Of a stretch of DNA of 64,000 nt, positions 21,364 to 30,179 are shown piece after piece. The stretch is from NCBI GenBank assembly GCA_016182805.1, contig JACPFV010000036.1:1-64000 (forward strand), read 5' to 3'. The notes beneath the pieces were generated by a model, which was not told the origin of the DNA, did not search any database, and was given only the letters and a program-made list of their open reading frames with translations. Both the position numbers and the translations under genes were made by a program. Position 1 is the first letter of the stretch; each line of letters begins with the position of its first letter. The DNA is from Gammaproteobacteria bacterium (GTDB lineage Bacteria > Pseudomonadota > Gammaproteobacteria > Nevskiales > Nevskiaceae).

Positions 21364-22422
21364 TCAACGACGCGCCGCACTCAATTCGTGCACGGCCTGG
21401 ATCATCGCCGCGGCATGCTCCGGAGGGGTTTCCGGCAGGATGCCATGGCCCAGGTTAAAGACATGTCCCGGCCCCTGTCCATAACTGTCGAGAATCCGCG
21501 ACACTTCCTCGCGGATGCGTTCCGGCCGCGCGAACAGCAGCACCGGATCGAGATTGCCCTGCAGGGCGACGCGGCCGTCCACGCGCGCCCGCGCCTGGCC
21601 CAGTTCCACGGTCCAGTCCACGCCCAGGGCGTCGCAGCCGGTGGCGGCCAGCGCCTCCAGGTGCGGGCCGCCGCCCTTGGTGAACAGGATCACCGGCACC
21701 TCCAGCGCGGCCTTCTTCAGCCGCCGCACGACGGTCGCCATCGGCGCCAGCGAGTGGCGGCGGAAGCCGTCCGGCGCCAGCGCGCCGCCCCAGGTGTCGA
21801 AGATCTGCACCGCCTGCGCGCCGGCCTTGATCTGGGCCTCCAGGTACAGCGCGACCGCGTCGGCGAGCTTGTCCAGCAGCTCGTTCATCAACGCCGGCTC
21901 GTCGTACGCCAGCTTCTTGACCGTCTGGAACTCGGTGCCGCCCTGCCCCTCGACCATGTAGGTGGCCAGCGTCCACGGGCTGCCGGAGAAGCCGATCAGC
22001 GGCACCGAGCCGTCCAGCGCCTGGCGGATCGTGCGCACCGCGTCCATCACGTAGCGCAGCTCGGTTTCCGGGTCCGGCACGCCCAGGCGGCGGATGTCCT
22101 CGGCGGTCCGCACCGGCTGGCGGAAGCGCGGCCCCTCGCCCTCGACGAAATGCAGGCCCAGGCCCATGGCGTCCGGGATCGTGAGGATGTCGGAGAACAG
22201 GATCGCGGCGTCCAGTGGGAAGCGGCGCAGCGGCTGCACCGTCACCTCGCAGGCCAGCTCCGGCGCGCACACCATGTCCATGAAGCTGCCGGCCCTGGCG
22301 CGCGCGGCGCGGTACTCCGGCAGATAGCGGCCGGCCTGGCGCATCATCCAGACCGGGGTGCAATCCACCGGCTGGCGGCGCAGGGCGCGCAGGAAGCGGT
22401 CGTTCTTGAGGGGAGAGGACAT
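21364..22422 (-). CDS. hemE: uroporphyrinogen decarboxylase
   Basis: 352 aa; [21 protein letters not shown]. Confidence 0.97.
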   Translation of the reverse strand: MSSPLKNDRFLRALRRQPVDCTPVWMMRQAGRYLPEYRAARARAGSFMDMVCAPELACEVTVQPLRRFPLDAAILFSDILTIPDAMGLGLHFVEGEGPRFRQPVRTAEDIRRLGVPDPETELRYVMDAVRTIRQALDGSVPLIGFSGSPWTLATYMVEGQGGTEFQTVKKLAYDEPALMNELLDKLADAVALYLEAQIKAGAQAVQIFDTWGGALAPDGFRRHSLAPMATVVRRLKKAALEVPVILFTKGGGPHLEALAATGCDALGVDWTVELGQARARVDGRVALQGNLDPVLLFARPERIREEVSRILDSYGQGPGHVFNLGHGILPETPPEHAAAMIQAVHELSAARR

Positions 22423-22728
22423 GGGCAGGCCCCGTCGTCAGCGGCCGAGAAGGGGCGGTAGTTTACCTGCCGGCGGAGGGGAGATGGTTTTGTGATTGCG
22501 GCCTGCGGCGGCCTACCTTCTTGCCTGTACCAGCGCAGTTGTTGCCGAGAACATGTCGTTATCCCCGCAGACACTCGCGTTGGTTGGGGGATCGTCGTCG
22601 CGCGAGTCGGACCAACCGCCGGCCACAATGGCGACGGTCGCAACCACTACGTCACCCGGGCGCGCAGTGCCTGGTTCTCGCGCGCCAGAAGATCGAACCG
22701 GTCGTGCTCAGCCGCTCCCAATACGCAA

Positions 22729-22959
22729 TCAGCAGGCGTGATTGGAACGGACACATACGATATTGGGTGGACAATTGATATTCACCGTTGGGCACGACCA
22801 AAGCACCGGTTGGCATGCAATGTCGACGCATAATGCATCGTTACTAACTTGGTCCGTCTCGGGGGCGCTGCTCGCCATCCCCGCCGAGATCTCATTCAAC
22901 GTTGCATCCGCGAACTCGAAGACCGCATGCCTATCAAATGACGTAAGTGATTTCCTCAT
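22729..22959 (-). CDS. putative RiPP precursor peptide A8
   Basis: MRKSLTSFDRHAVFEFADATLNEISAG/MASSAPETDQVSNDALCVDIACQPVLWSCPTVNINCPPNIVCVRSNHAC. Shares FDRHxxFE leader and NxxC core with the other peptides; RBS-like GAAGGAAGG upstream. Confidence 0.8.
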   Translation of the reverse strand: MRKSLTSFDRHAVFEFADATLNEISAGMASSAPETDQVSNDALCVDIACQPVLWSCPTVNINCPPNIVCVRSNHAC

Positions 22960-23048
22960 GGTCGTTTCCTTCCTTCGCTTGCTTTCAGGGGCCATTTCTC
23001 GCTTCAGCAGAAACCGGCGCTGAGCGGACGTTATTTTATTAACGAACC

Positions 23049-23600
23049 CTAACGATCGCCGCAGAACTCATTGAGGCGAATAACCTGGTTTGTCGAATTG
23101 CCAGAGAGGCTGATGGTCGCCTGGATTGCGTCAAACTCGCCTGCCGGCTTGAAGGCGTAGTAATTGTCGCTACCGTTGCCACTAATATTTCCATGCTGCG
23201 TGAACTCCCCGCCGAAGCTGACTGGCGCCTCGGCCAGATACGCCGTAAAGCGAACACCAATGTTCTCAAACACGCCCGATGGGAATCGCATTAAGGCGCC
23301 GGCGTTACTTCCTGATGAGAACAAGGTGCCGAGGGGAGCTGTGGCTCGTACCGTAACGCTTCCTCCCCCAGGGCCAAAAATGACACTGGCGAATGTTCCC
23401 CCATGATCGTCAATGCTCGCGGAGCCGGACTGAACCGTACAATTTGAACAATCTTGGGCGGCGTTCGTGGTGACCGTGCCGTCGAGGAAGTGCGCGAGGC
23501 AGTAATCAGGACCGTTATCGCTGCTGCTGCCATCTCCGCCGCTGCATGCACTCAGGAAGGCAAAGGAAAGTCCTGCTGCCAGGGTGTTGGTGAGCTTCAT
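23049..23600 (-). CDS. hypothetical lipoprotein associated with RiPP locus
   Basis: MKLTNTLAAGLSFAFLSACSGGDGSS...; lipobox LSAC. Confidence 0.65.
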   Translation of the reverse strand: MKLTNTLAAGLSFAFLSACSGGDGSSSDNGPDYCLAHFLDGTVTTNAAQDCSNCTVQSGSASIDDHGGTFASVIFGPGGGSVTVRATAPLGTLFSSGSNAGALMRFPSGVFENIGVRFTAYLAEAPVSFGGEFTQHGNISGNGSDNYYAFKPAGEFDAIQATISLSGNSTNQVIRLNEFCGDR

Positions 23601-23630
23601 CTGTTTCCGGGACTCCCCGAAGAAAAAGAA

Positions 23631-23651
23631 CGGGCACGCGCGTCGTGCCCG
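23631..23651 (-). terminator. rho-independent terminator downstream of the metalloprotease gene
   Basis: Minus strand CGGGCACG-ACGCG-CGTGCCCG followed by TTCTTTTTCTT. Confidence 0.75.
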
Positions 23652-23674
23652 GCCCCGTATGGGAAAGTGGCGTG

Positions 23675-25009
23675 TCACTGTAATCCCCTCGGCCGGAATC
23701 CTAGCCGCCGCAAGGCGATCAAGATGACGGAAGGAAACAGCAATCCGACGCCGAATCGGCCTAACCCCATCCCGGCGGATTCTGCCGACCCCCGGTTCCG
23801 ATAAGCCGCGACGTAGGGCGCGGCCTCGGTCATTGATCGGGCGTTGTTCGCCTCGGTAATTTCCGTTCCGGGTACGCCGTCCTGACCACAAAGCTGGCCG
23901 TCCTGAAGGAGCTGCGGGTTCGAAAAAAAATCCCCGGTCATACTATCCAGTTCATCGTCAGAAGAGATGTCGATGTTGACGCCATAGAGAATTGATAAGT
24001 ACGGCAACCCACCACCCGCATCGCCGCAAGCCCAGCCATGCGCATAGGTCTTCCAGTACTTCGCGAGCCCCGCATCTTTGACATAAGCGTGTCCGCCCCC
24101 AAGCAGGTGCCCAAGCTCGTGGGCGAGCGTGTGAACGTAGCCATCGTTGGCCACCACTGTGAACGCATCCCTTTCTGCGTTCACATTGGCGGGCGGATCA
24201 GATTGCTCGCCGTCGTTAAATGCCCGTGCGAGCCCGCTTATTCCGTCGGGATTGGCGCCCCTCTGCGAACGAAACAAGACAACGAGATCGGCACCCTGTC
24301 GATTGCGCAGCTTCGCCACCTCCGGATTGGAGGCGATGTGATCTAGATTGTCGTAGAAGCCCACATCTTCATCTGTGCCCCCATTCTGGCTGACGTCGGT
24401 GATGTTGAACCGCACCGGGACCTTGCTGTTCTGCAGGAAAGCGTTTGCTAGAAACACGAGCCGCTGCGCGTATGCACGAACGTCTCCCACTTCTTTTTGG
24501 AGCTGCGAGGTGTACAGCACAAGAAGGTCAATCTGATAATTCCCATCGGCGCCTGGCGCGGCCGTTTCGGCAAGCCGAGGAGCTTGCGGGGTGCTCTTTT
24601 CGGTAGTTGCAAGGCAGGGGATATCCGTTGCCGCGGGCGCACTGCCGTGTTCGACCGCGGTCCAGAAGTGCCGTCCCTCCGCCTCGACCAGGCGGAATCG
24701 CCCCCCATGGGCGTAAATATCGCCGGTAAGGAGCCTCGAAGCGCTCTCGAACATGTACAAGCGGTCATTTGACGGCGACACTCCCCGGAACGCCCGCATG
24801 CCAGGTTCCGGGTTGTAGCTGGTTAGGGAAAAAGTGAGTGTGCGTCCACCGGGTAAATTGATTGGCAAATCCCCGAAGCCGCTCCTTATAGGTTCATCTG
24901 CGCTGTCGAAAGCAACGCCACGCTCGATAGAAAGAGCGTTGGCTGGAGTTGCAGGTAGCGCCAATCCAAGGAAGACAACTGCCCAATAGGAGGACAATAC
25001 GTTACGCAT
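23675..25009 (-). CDS. secreted reprolysin-like zinc metalloprotease
   Basis: Signal peptide; HTLAHELGHLLGGGH (HExxHxxGxxH); SMTGDFFSNP; C-terminal hydrophobic segment followed by RRLGFRPR. Overlaps ABC gene by 8 bp. Confidence 0.85.
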   Translation of the reverse strand: MRNVLSSYWAVVFLGLALPATPANALSIERGVAFDSADEPIRSGFGDLPINLPGGRTLTFSLTSYNPEPGMRAFRGVSPSNDRLYMFESASRLLTGDIYAHGGRFRLVEAEGRHFWTAVEHGSAPAATDIPCLATTEKSTPQAPRLAETAAPGADGNYQIDLLVLYTSQLQKEVGDVRAYAQRLVFLANAFLQNSKVPVRFNITDVSQNGGTDEDVGFYDNLDHIASNPEVAKLRNRQGADLVVLFRSQRGANPDGISGLARAFNDGEQSDPPANVNAERDAFTVVANDGYVHTLAHELGHLLGGGHAYVKDAGLAKYWKTYAHGWACGDAGGGLPYLSILYGVNIDISSDDELDSMTGDFFSNPQLLQDGQLCGQDGVPGTEITEANNARSMTEAAPYVAAYRNRGSAESAGMGLGRFGVGLLFPSVILIALRRLGFRPRGLQ

Positions 25010-27173
25010 CTGCTGTGCCTATGGTTTGCCGGTGCTCAAAACCGTTACAGGATGCCTCGCTCAAACACGAAGCCCCAATGTCCTGCCCGAAGACAATGCG
25101 ATCAGCGATCTGTAGGGTTTCGCGTCTATGCGCAACCATCACTCGCGTGATGCTCATTCGCTTGAGTTCGCGGTGAATCAGTCGCTCGGTTTCAACGTCG
25201 AGATGAGAGGTCGCCTCGTCGAGGAAGAGGATGCGGGGATCGCTGTACAACGCTCTCGCCAGTAGCACGCGCTGCCTTTGTCCCCCTGATAGCGCGGCGC
25301 CCATGTCACCCACGAGCGTGTTGAAGCCCATCGGCATTCTCATGATGTCATCGTAGATTGCGGCCGATTTGGCGCACTCGTGAATCTTGAGGACATTAGG
25401 CCTTGGGTCAAAGAATGCGATGTTCTCCAGTAAGGTGCCTGAAAGTAGGCAATCTTCCTGCATCACAGCCGCGATTTGATTCCTCCGACCCACGCCGATT
25501 TTTGAATTGCAATCGACATCGTCAATCAGAACCTGGCCCTCGGTTGGCGCGAGCAAGCCCATTAAGATCTTGATTAATGTCGTCTTACCGGATCCAGACG
25601 GCGAAGTTATGGCGACGCACTCCCCCTTGCTGATCACAAAACTAGCGTTACGAATGACCCAGGGGTCCGTCGGCGAGTACCGGAAGCTGATATTTCGCGC
25701 CTCGATTTGCCCTTCGAGACGGTGTCCTTGCGGCTGAACAAAGGAATCGCCTGCACCGCTTTCTTCCCTGGTGGTCAAGACGATATCGGCGAGCCTGTCG
25801 AGATGGACGGACAGAAGCTTGAATTCAATTAGTTTGTCTGCGAGTGCGGCAGCGCGCGATGTAAATTGGCCCTTGTACGCCAGGAATGCCACCAGCATAC
25901 CGACGGAGAATCCCCCCTTGACGACGAGTAAGGCCCCCATCGCGGTAACGGCAACATTCTCCAACGAGAATATGGCTTGATTGGCCAACTGCTCTCCGAC
26001 ATGGAACGTGGCTGCGTGGACCCGGCTTCTAATGGCGCTAGCAGCCCTGTTTTGCCAGACGGCCTCTCGAATTTGCTCGCGAGCAAAGCTTTTGATCGCC
26101 AGGATGCCCCGCAAGGATTCAAGGATATGGCTGTCCTCTCGCGCGGACTCCATAAGCGCCTCGTTTGCGCTCTCCCGCTGGGGTGCAAAGAGAATCGTAC
26201 GAACGACGATGTACAAGACAAGTGCGAGGAGGGGAATAGTCGTGAGTGAGGGGCTGTAGACCAACATCAACCCAAGCGTAGTGATCGCCATCATGCCATC
26301 CATTACAGCTTCAACGATCGTCGTTGAAGTCAGGTTCTGGACGGGCGACAGCGATCGGAAACGCGAAAGCACGTCGCCCATGGATCTTCGCTCGAAGTAC
26401 GCAAGCGGAAGCCGTATCAAGTGATAAAACACCCTGGCTCCCCAGGCGAACTGCAGGTTTGCCCCCAGATACAAGACGGCAAATGATCGAATCCCTCCGA
26501 TCAGCATATTGATCATCGCCAACCCACCAAATCCGATCGCAAGAACGACGAGAAGGTCAGAGGTACCGGCGGTAATTACATCGTCGATGACGACCTGTCC
26601 ATAAATCGGCGTGAGTAGGGCGATGGTTTGAATGGCGATGGAGAGCGCAAAGAGTCTGGCGAGCTGCGGAACTAGCCCGCGCACACTTCGGAAGAACTGC
26701 GTAAGTCTCAGGGGATTTCTGTGGTCTTCCTTCTCAAAAGACTCTGCGGGGGTGAGTTCCAGCGCTATTCCGGTAAAACTTTTCGACACTTGGGCGTACG
26801 CGACCTTGCGCCGTCCGATGGCCGGGTCGATGATCTCGACGTGGCGTTCGCGCACTCGTTCGAGGACAACGAAATGGTCCAAATTCCAGTGCAGGATGCA
26901 CGGTAGTCGCAGACCGCCCAGCGAGTTCAGCTCCAACCGCAAAGCTCGGCTGGTTAGCTTAAGTTGGCCCGCCATTTCCATCAGTTGAGCTAATGTCGCC
27001 CCTCGAGACGAAGCCCTTAACTTGGCGCGCAAGGTGCTGAGGTCATAGATTTGGCCGTGATACGCCGACATCATAGCCAGGCAGGCCAAGCCGCATTCGG
27101 CGGCCTCGGCTTGCAAAATAACCGGAGTTCGCGGTAAGCCTTTGAAGCCCAGCGCGCCGAACGTCGGGGTCAT
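25002..27173 (-). CDS. peptidase C39-domain ABC transporter (RaxB/CvaB-like peptide exporter/protease)
   Basis: N-terminal QAEAAECGLACLAMMSAYHG, DHFVVLE, DPAIG (C39 catalytic elements); Walker A SGSGKTTLIK, LSGGQRQRVLLARAL, ILFLDEATSHLD. Start MTPTFGALGF at 27173 overlaps the HlyD stop. Confidence 0.93.
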   Translation of the reverse strand: MTPTFGALGFKGLPRTPVILQAEAAECGLACLAMMSAYHGQIYDLSTLRAKLRASSRGATLAQLMEMAGQLKLTSRALRLELNSLGGLRLPCILHWNLDHFVVLERVRERHVEIIDPAIGRRKVAYAQVSKSFTGIALELTPAESFEKEDHRNPLRLTQFFRSVRGLVPQLARLFALSIAIQTIALLTPIYGQVVIDDVITAGTSDLLVVLAIGFGGLAMINMLIGGIRSFAVLYLGANLQFAWGARVFYHLIRLPLAYFERRSMGDVLSRFRSLSPVQNLTSTTIVEAVMDGMMAITTLGLMLVYSPSLTTIPLLALVLYIVVRTILFAPQRESANEALMESAREDSHILESLRGILAIKSFAREQIREAVWQNRAASAIRSRVHAATFHVGEQLANQAIFSLENVAVTAMGALLVVKGGFSVGMLVAFLAYKGQFTSRAAALADKLIEFKLLSVHLDRLADIVLTTREESGAGDSFVQPQGHRLEGQIEARNISFRYSPTDPWVIRNASFVISKGECVAITSPSGSGKTTLIKILMGLLAPTEGQVLIDDVDCNSKIGVGRRNQIAAVMQEDCLLSGTLLENIAFFDPRPNVLKIHECAKSAAIYDDIMRMPMGFNTLVGDMGAALSGGQRQRVLLARALYSDPRILFLDEATSHLDVETERLIHRELKRMSITRVMVAHRRETLQIADRIVFGQDIGASCLSEASCNGFEHRQTIGTADA

Positions 27174-28438
27174 ATACGCCCAGTCGTCGCAAGGATTGGA
27201 TCGAGTATCCACTCAACCGCCGTACGGTGGTCCTGGATAAGCTGCGCCTTGACAGTCATTCCCGATCGTAGCGAAAGCGCCTCCCCATAAGCCATGACGT
27301 GATCCGCGGCCAGCGATACCGATACTCGGTAGAAAGAGCTATCGCTCCGCGCAGCGAGCGCTGCGCCAGGGGGGCCATCCGCGACGTCATCTATTCGGAG
27401 AACCTCCCCCTTTACATGTCCAAACTTGTGCGCAGGAAAGGAGTCGATCGCAATGCGGACCGGCATTCCCACAGCCAGGAACCCCGACGCACTGGTCGGC
27501 ACCATGATTTGCGCTTGAAGTTCGGCATCGTCAGGGATCACTACCATAAGACGCTCGCCCGCGGACACGGTTTGCCCAGGGGATACACGCAAGTTAGCGG
27601 CTCTCCCCGAAACACCAGAGATGATCACGGCATCTGCCATGCTCGATGCTTCGGCAATTCGTTGCTCCAACGCGCTTATCGACGCGCGGATGGTGGCGAG
27701 GCGGTTGTTCAGCGTGTTGGGAAGTTCCTCCAGGGAAGCGTTCGTCGAGCTTAAAGCTTCGTCTTCGGACGCCATTTTTTGAATGAGTTCCGCTCGCGCA
27801 AGCTTGGCCCCCAATTCCTGCTGCTCTGCCACCGAGAGATCGTTTACGGGCAGCAGTGAGTCTTGAACGAGCCGCTCGATGCGCCGCCTGTTTTGCGTTG
27901 CAAGCTCCAATTTTCGGTCTTGCAGTTCGATTAACTTCTTGGACCTTTCGATCGCTTCTCTTGCTCTTTGACGGGCGGCAAGCAATGCCCTGCGCCGAGT
28001 TGCGGCGAGGACCTGTTCGGATCCGATTTGATCATTCAACGCGCGCCGCTCTTCCTCAAGATGTGCGAGCAGTTCTTGCTCCACAGCGGGCGTGAGCGTT
28101 GAGGACCGCGCAGTGGAGACGGTCAGGACTTTCTGCCCCTCCTGCACTCTTTCGCCTTCGCGCACAAGCACCTTCGCAACTGTCCCACCCCTAACGCTAA
28201 CGACATCTACCGGTTTCGGCGAATACTCCAGCCAGCCGGTTGCCGAGGTTGCGCGGCGGAACTCTACGAGAAAGAGGGAGGTGATGAGCACCGAAGCCAG
28301 AACCATCGCCGCGATAGAGAACGCTGTCAACAAACGCGACGGCGTAAGGTAAACATCCCCCAGCAACGAATCCGTGCGATGCGCTACCGCTTCATCGCGG
28401 AACAATGGAACGTTTTTGGGCAGGGGCTTCGGCTTCAT
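27170..28438 (-). CDS. HlyD-family membrane fusion protein
   Basis: 422 aa; single N-terminal TM, long coiled-coil, lipoyl-like half motifs (VSVRGGTVAKVLVREGERVQEGQKVL). Confidence 0.9.
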   Translation of the reverse strand: MKPKPLPKNVPLFRDEAVAHRTDSLLGDVYLTPSRLLTAFSIAAMVLASVLITSLFLVEFRRATSATGWLEYSPKPVDVVSVRGGTVAKVLVREGERVQEGQKVLTVSTARSSTLTPAVEQELLAHLEEERRALNDQIGSEQVLAATRRRALLAARQRAREAIERSKKLIELQDRKLELATQNRRRIERLVQDSLLPVNDLSVAEQQELGAKLARAELIQKMASEDEALSSTNASLEELPNTLNNRLATIRASISALEQRIAEASSMADAVIISGVSGRAANLRVSPGQTVSAGERLMVVIPDDAELQAQIMVPTSASGFLAVGMPVRIAIDSFPAHKFGHVKGEVLRIDDVADGPPGAALAARSDSSFYRVSVSLAADHVMAYGEALSLRSGMTVKAQLIQDHRTAVEWILDPILATTGRI

Positions 28439-28538
28439 CTACGCGCACCAATCAGTCCCGTACACGGCGACAGGCTCAGAATCTTTTAAACTTAACGGCT
28501 CTCAGCTACTGAGGACCCGCCTCCCGTGCTCCCGCGGC

Positions 28539-28802
28539 TCACGGCCGCTCGCATCGTGGATTCGCGCCACACGGGTAATTGCCATAACAATTAGAGTCCG
28601 TTGGGCAGTACCCATTGCGGTGCGGAGGGCCACCGCACGGAACGTTTGATCCACACAAGGGATTTATGTCACCCGGCGTGATTAATGAACACGGAATGTT
28701 GATCCGGCAAACCGGGTTGAGGGGATCGATCCCCCCTGAAAACAGGGAGACAAGGTTATGGTCAGAGACCTCAAAGACACCGTATTCATCTAGCTGCAAC
28801 AT
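28539..28802 (-). CDS. putative RiPP precursor peptide A7 (8 x [N/D]xxC)
   Basis: MLQLDEYGVFEVSDHNLVSLFSGG/IDPLNPVCRINIPCSLITPGDINPLCGSNVPCGGPPHRNGYCPTDSNCYGNYPCGANPRCERP. Confidence 0.8.
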   Translation of the reverse strand: MLQLDEYGVFEVSDHNLVSLFSGGIDPLNPVCRINIPCSLITPGDINPLCGSNVPCGGPPHRNGYCPTDSNCYGNYPCGANPRCERP

Positions 28803-28835
28803 TCAACGCTCCCAATCCTGCCGGTGGATACCAGA

Positions 28836-29081
28836 TCAAAGACACCATTTATCACTGCCGCACCCCTTGTTGTTATAACAGTCCGTATTTACGATCGGGC
28901 AACTGAGGTTCGTGCAAGGCATGTCGTGTCTGCAAATCAAATTGGTCTCATCGTCATAGCCTTCGAACGGAAATGCGCCGGCGGCGCCAATCGCCCGAAA
29001 CTCGTTATCGTCGCCAATTTCAAAGAACGCATGTGCGTCGAATCGCGCTAGCGGCTGAAGTGGAGAAAACTGGTTAGTCAT
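28836..29081 (-). CDS. putative RiPP precursor peptide A6 (6 x [N/D]xxC)
   Basis: MTNQFSPLQPLARFDAHAFFEIGDDNEFRAIGAAGAFPFEGYDDETNLICRHDMPCTNLSCPIVNTDCYNNKGCGSDKWCL. Confidence 0.82.
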   Translation of the reverse strand: MTNQFSPLQPLARFDAHAFFEIGDDNEFRAIGAAGAFPFEGYDDETNLICRHDMPCTNLSCPIVNTDCYNNKGCGSDKWCL

Positions 29082-29360
29082 GTTGGCTCATCGCCATTGA
29101 CTAACGGCAGCCGAAAACACGGGACGTTGCCACGGCATCCGAGATTTGTGTCCCCGGGCGGCGGCGAGCAAGGGATGTTTACTCCGCAAGCAGCGTTAAC
29201 CCCTGACGTGGTGGGCTTGCATTGAACATTGACCGCCCCCCCCACCGGCGATCCGTTGGCTTACATCGCCAGGGAGTTCGGCCACGCGGAATGGAGGGAG
29301 CGCTTCCGGCGCTCCAAACTCATCAAACTCCAGACTTTCGAACAGCTTATTTGTAGTCAT
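29078..29360 (-). pseudogene. RiPP precursor A5, frameshifted at a G8 tract (or phase-variable / sequencing indel)
   Basis: As assembled, 29196-29360 encodes only 54 aa. Removing one G from the G8 tract (plus-strand C8 at 29236-29243) gives MTTNKLFESLEFDEFGAPEALPPFRVAELPGDVSQRIAGGG-AVNVQCKPTTSGVNAACGVNIPCSPPPGDTNLGCRGNVPCFRLPLVNGDEPT*, whose stop overlaps the A6 start. Confidence 0.72.
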
Positions 29361-29393
29361 TCTTCCTCCTTGGGATCGTTTGCGGGAAACCGC

Positions 29394-29666
29394 TCAGCAC
29401 CACCTCAGAGTACAGGGGTTATTCTTGGGGCACGACGTGTTTATCGACCCGCAAACTGGATTAACGCATGGGATGTTGCCGCCACAGAGTAGGTCGACGC
29501 ACCCGTTATCCGTATTATCCGAGGCCTTAGAAATAAGGTCCTCGCCTGCCCCCGCCGCAAGACTGACCCACTCAGGCGCGAGTTCAAAAACAGCGAATTC
29601 ATCGTACTCAACACCGGCTTGGGTAACGCGACGCCCGTCCGCTTCAAGATCCACGATCCCTTTCAT
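29394..29666 (-). CDS. putative RiPP precursor peptide A4
   Basis: ...VEYDEFAVFELAPEWVSLAAGAGEDLISKASDNTDNGCVDLLCGGNIPCVNPVCGSINTSCPKNNPCTLRWC. Confidence 0.8.
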   Translation of the reverse strand: MKGIVDLEADGRRVTQAGVEYDEFAVFELAPEWVSLAAGAGEDLISKASDNTDNGCVDLLCGGNIPCVNPVCGSINTSCPKNNPCTLRWC

Positions 29667-29679
29667 AGGTAGGGTTCTC

Positions 29680-29910
29680 TTAGCAAATGAGATTGACTTC
29701 GCGGCACATCACGTTTGTGCACGGCACGTCTACATCGCACCCGGCAGGATTTGAGCACCCGTTATTCCGCCACCCCCCGCTGATTTCGCCTCTCGGGTCG
29801 GAAGAAAGGTCCGATGGTAGTACCTCAGCAAGAAGACCGTCTTGAACCTCAAACATTCCGTGCCGATCAAAGCAGGCTAGTTTTGATTTCATATTCACTT
29901 CGTTTTCCAA
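29680..29910 (-). CDS. putative RiPP precursor peptide A3 (alternative start MKSK at 29892)
   Basis: MENEVNMKSKLACFDRHGMFEVQDGLLAEVLPSDLSSDPRGEISGGWRNNGCSNPAGCDVDVPCTNVMCREVNLIC. Confidence 0.8.
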   Translation of the reverse strand: MENEVNMKSKLACFDRHGMFEVQDGLLAEVLPSDLSSDPRGEISGGWRNNGCSNPAGCDVDVPCTNVMCREVNLIC

Positions 29911-29922
29911 GCGTCAATCCGG

Positions 29923-30144
29923 CTAGAAGCACCAACGATCATGGCCGCAGTTCGAATTGATAAAGCAGGCCGCATTGGTGTGCGGGCAGCTGACATTCGC
30001 ACTGCAGGCCGTGTTGCCGCAGAACGTGTCACTCTCGGGCTGCCGCGGGCTTCTTACCGCACCCTGCACCAAGTCAATAACTCCGGCCGCGGAGATGTCG
30101 AATATGGCATGGCGATCAAACTCAACAATGGTTTTTAAGGTCAT
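29923..30144 (-). CDS. putative RiPP precursor peptide A2 (6 x [N/D]xxC)
   Basis: MTLKTIVEFDRHAIFDISAAGVIDLVQGAVRSPRQPESDTFCGNTACSANVSCPHTNAACFINSNCGHDRWCF; RBS-like GAGGG upstream. Confidence 0.83.
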   Translation of the reverse strand: MTLKTIVEFDRHAIFDISAAGVIDLVQGAVRSPRQPESDTFCGNTACSANVSCPHTNAACFINSNCGHDRWCF

Positions 30145-30179
30145 GATTTATTCCCTCAGAGGAACCCGATTCACGCCAA

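Noticed and set aside
22496-22741. Short plus-strand ORF with an exported-protein-like N-terminus next to A8
   Set aside because: TTG start, no recognisable motif, and competing frames; not supported.
29229-29754. Plus-strand ORFs over the precursor peptides
   Set aside because: The minus-strand frames show shared leaders and NxxC cores; the plus frames show no conserved pattern.
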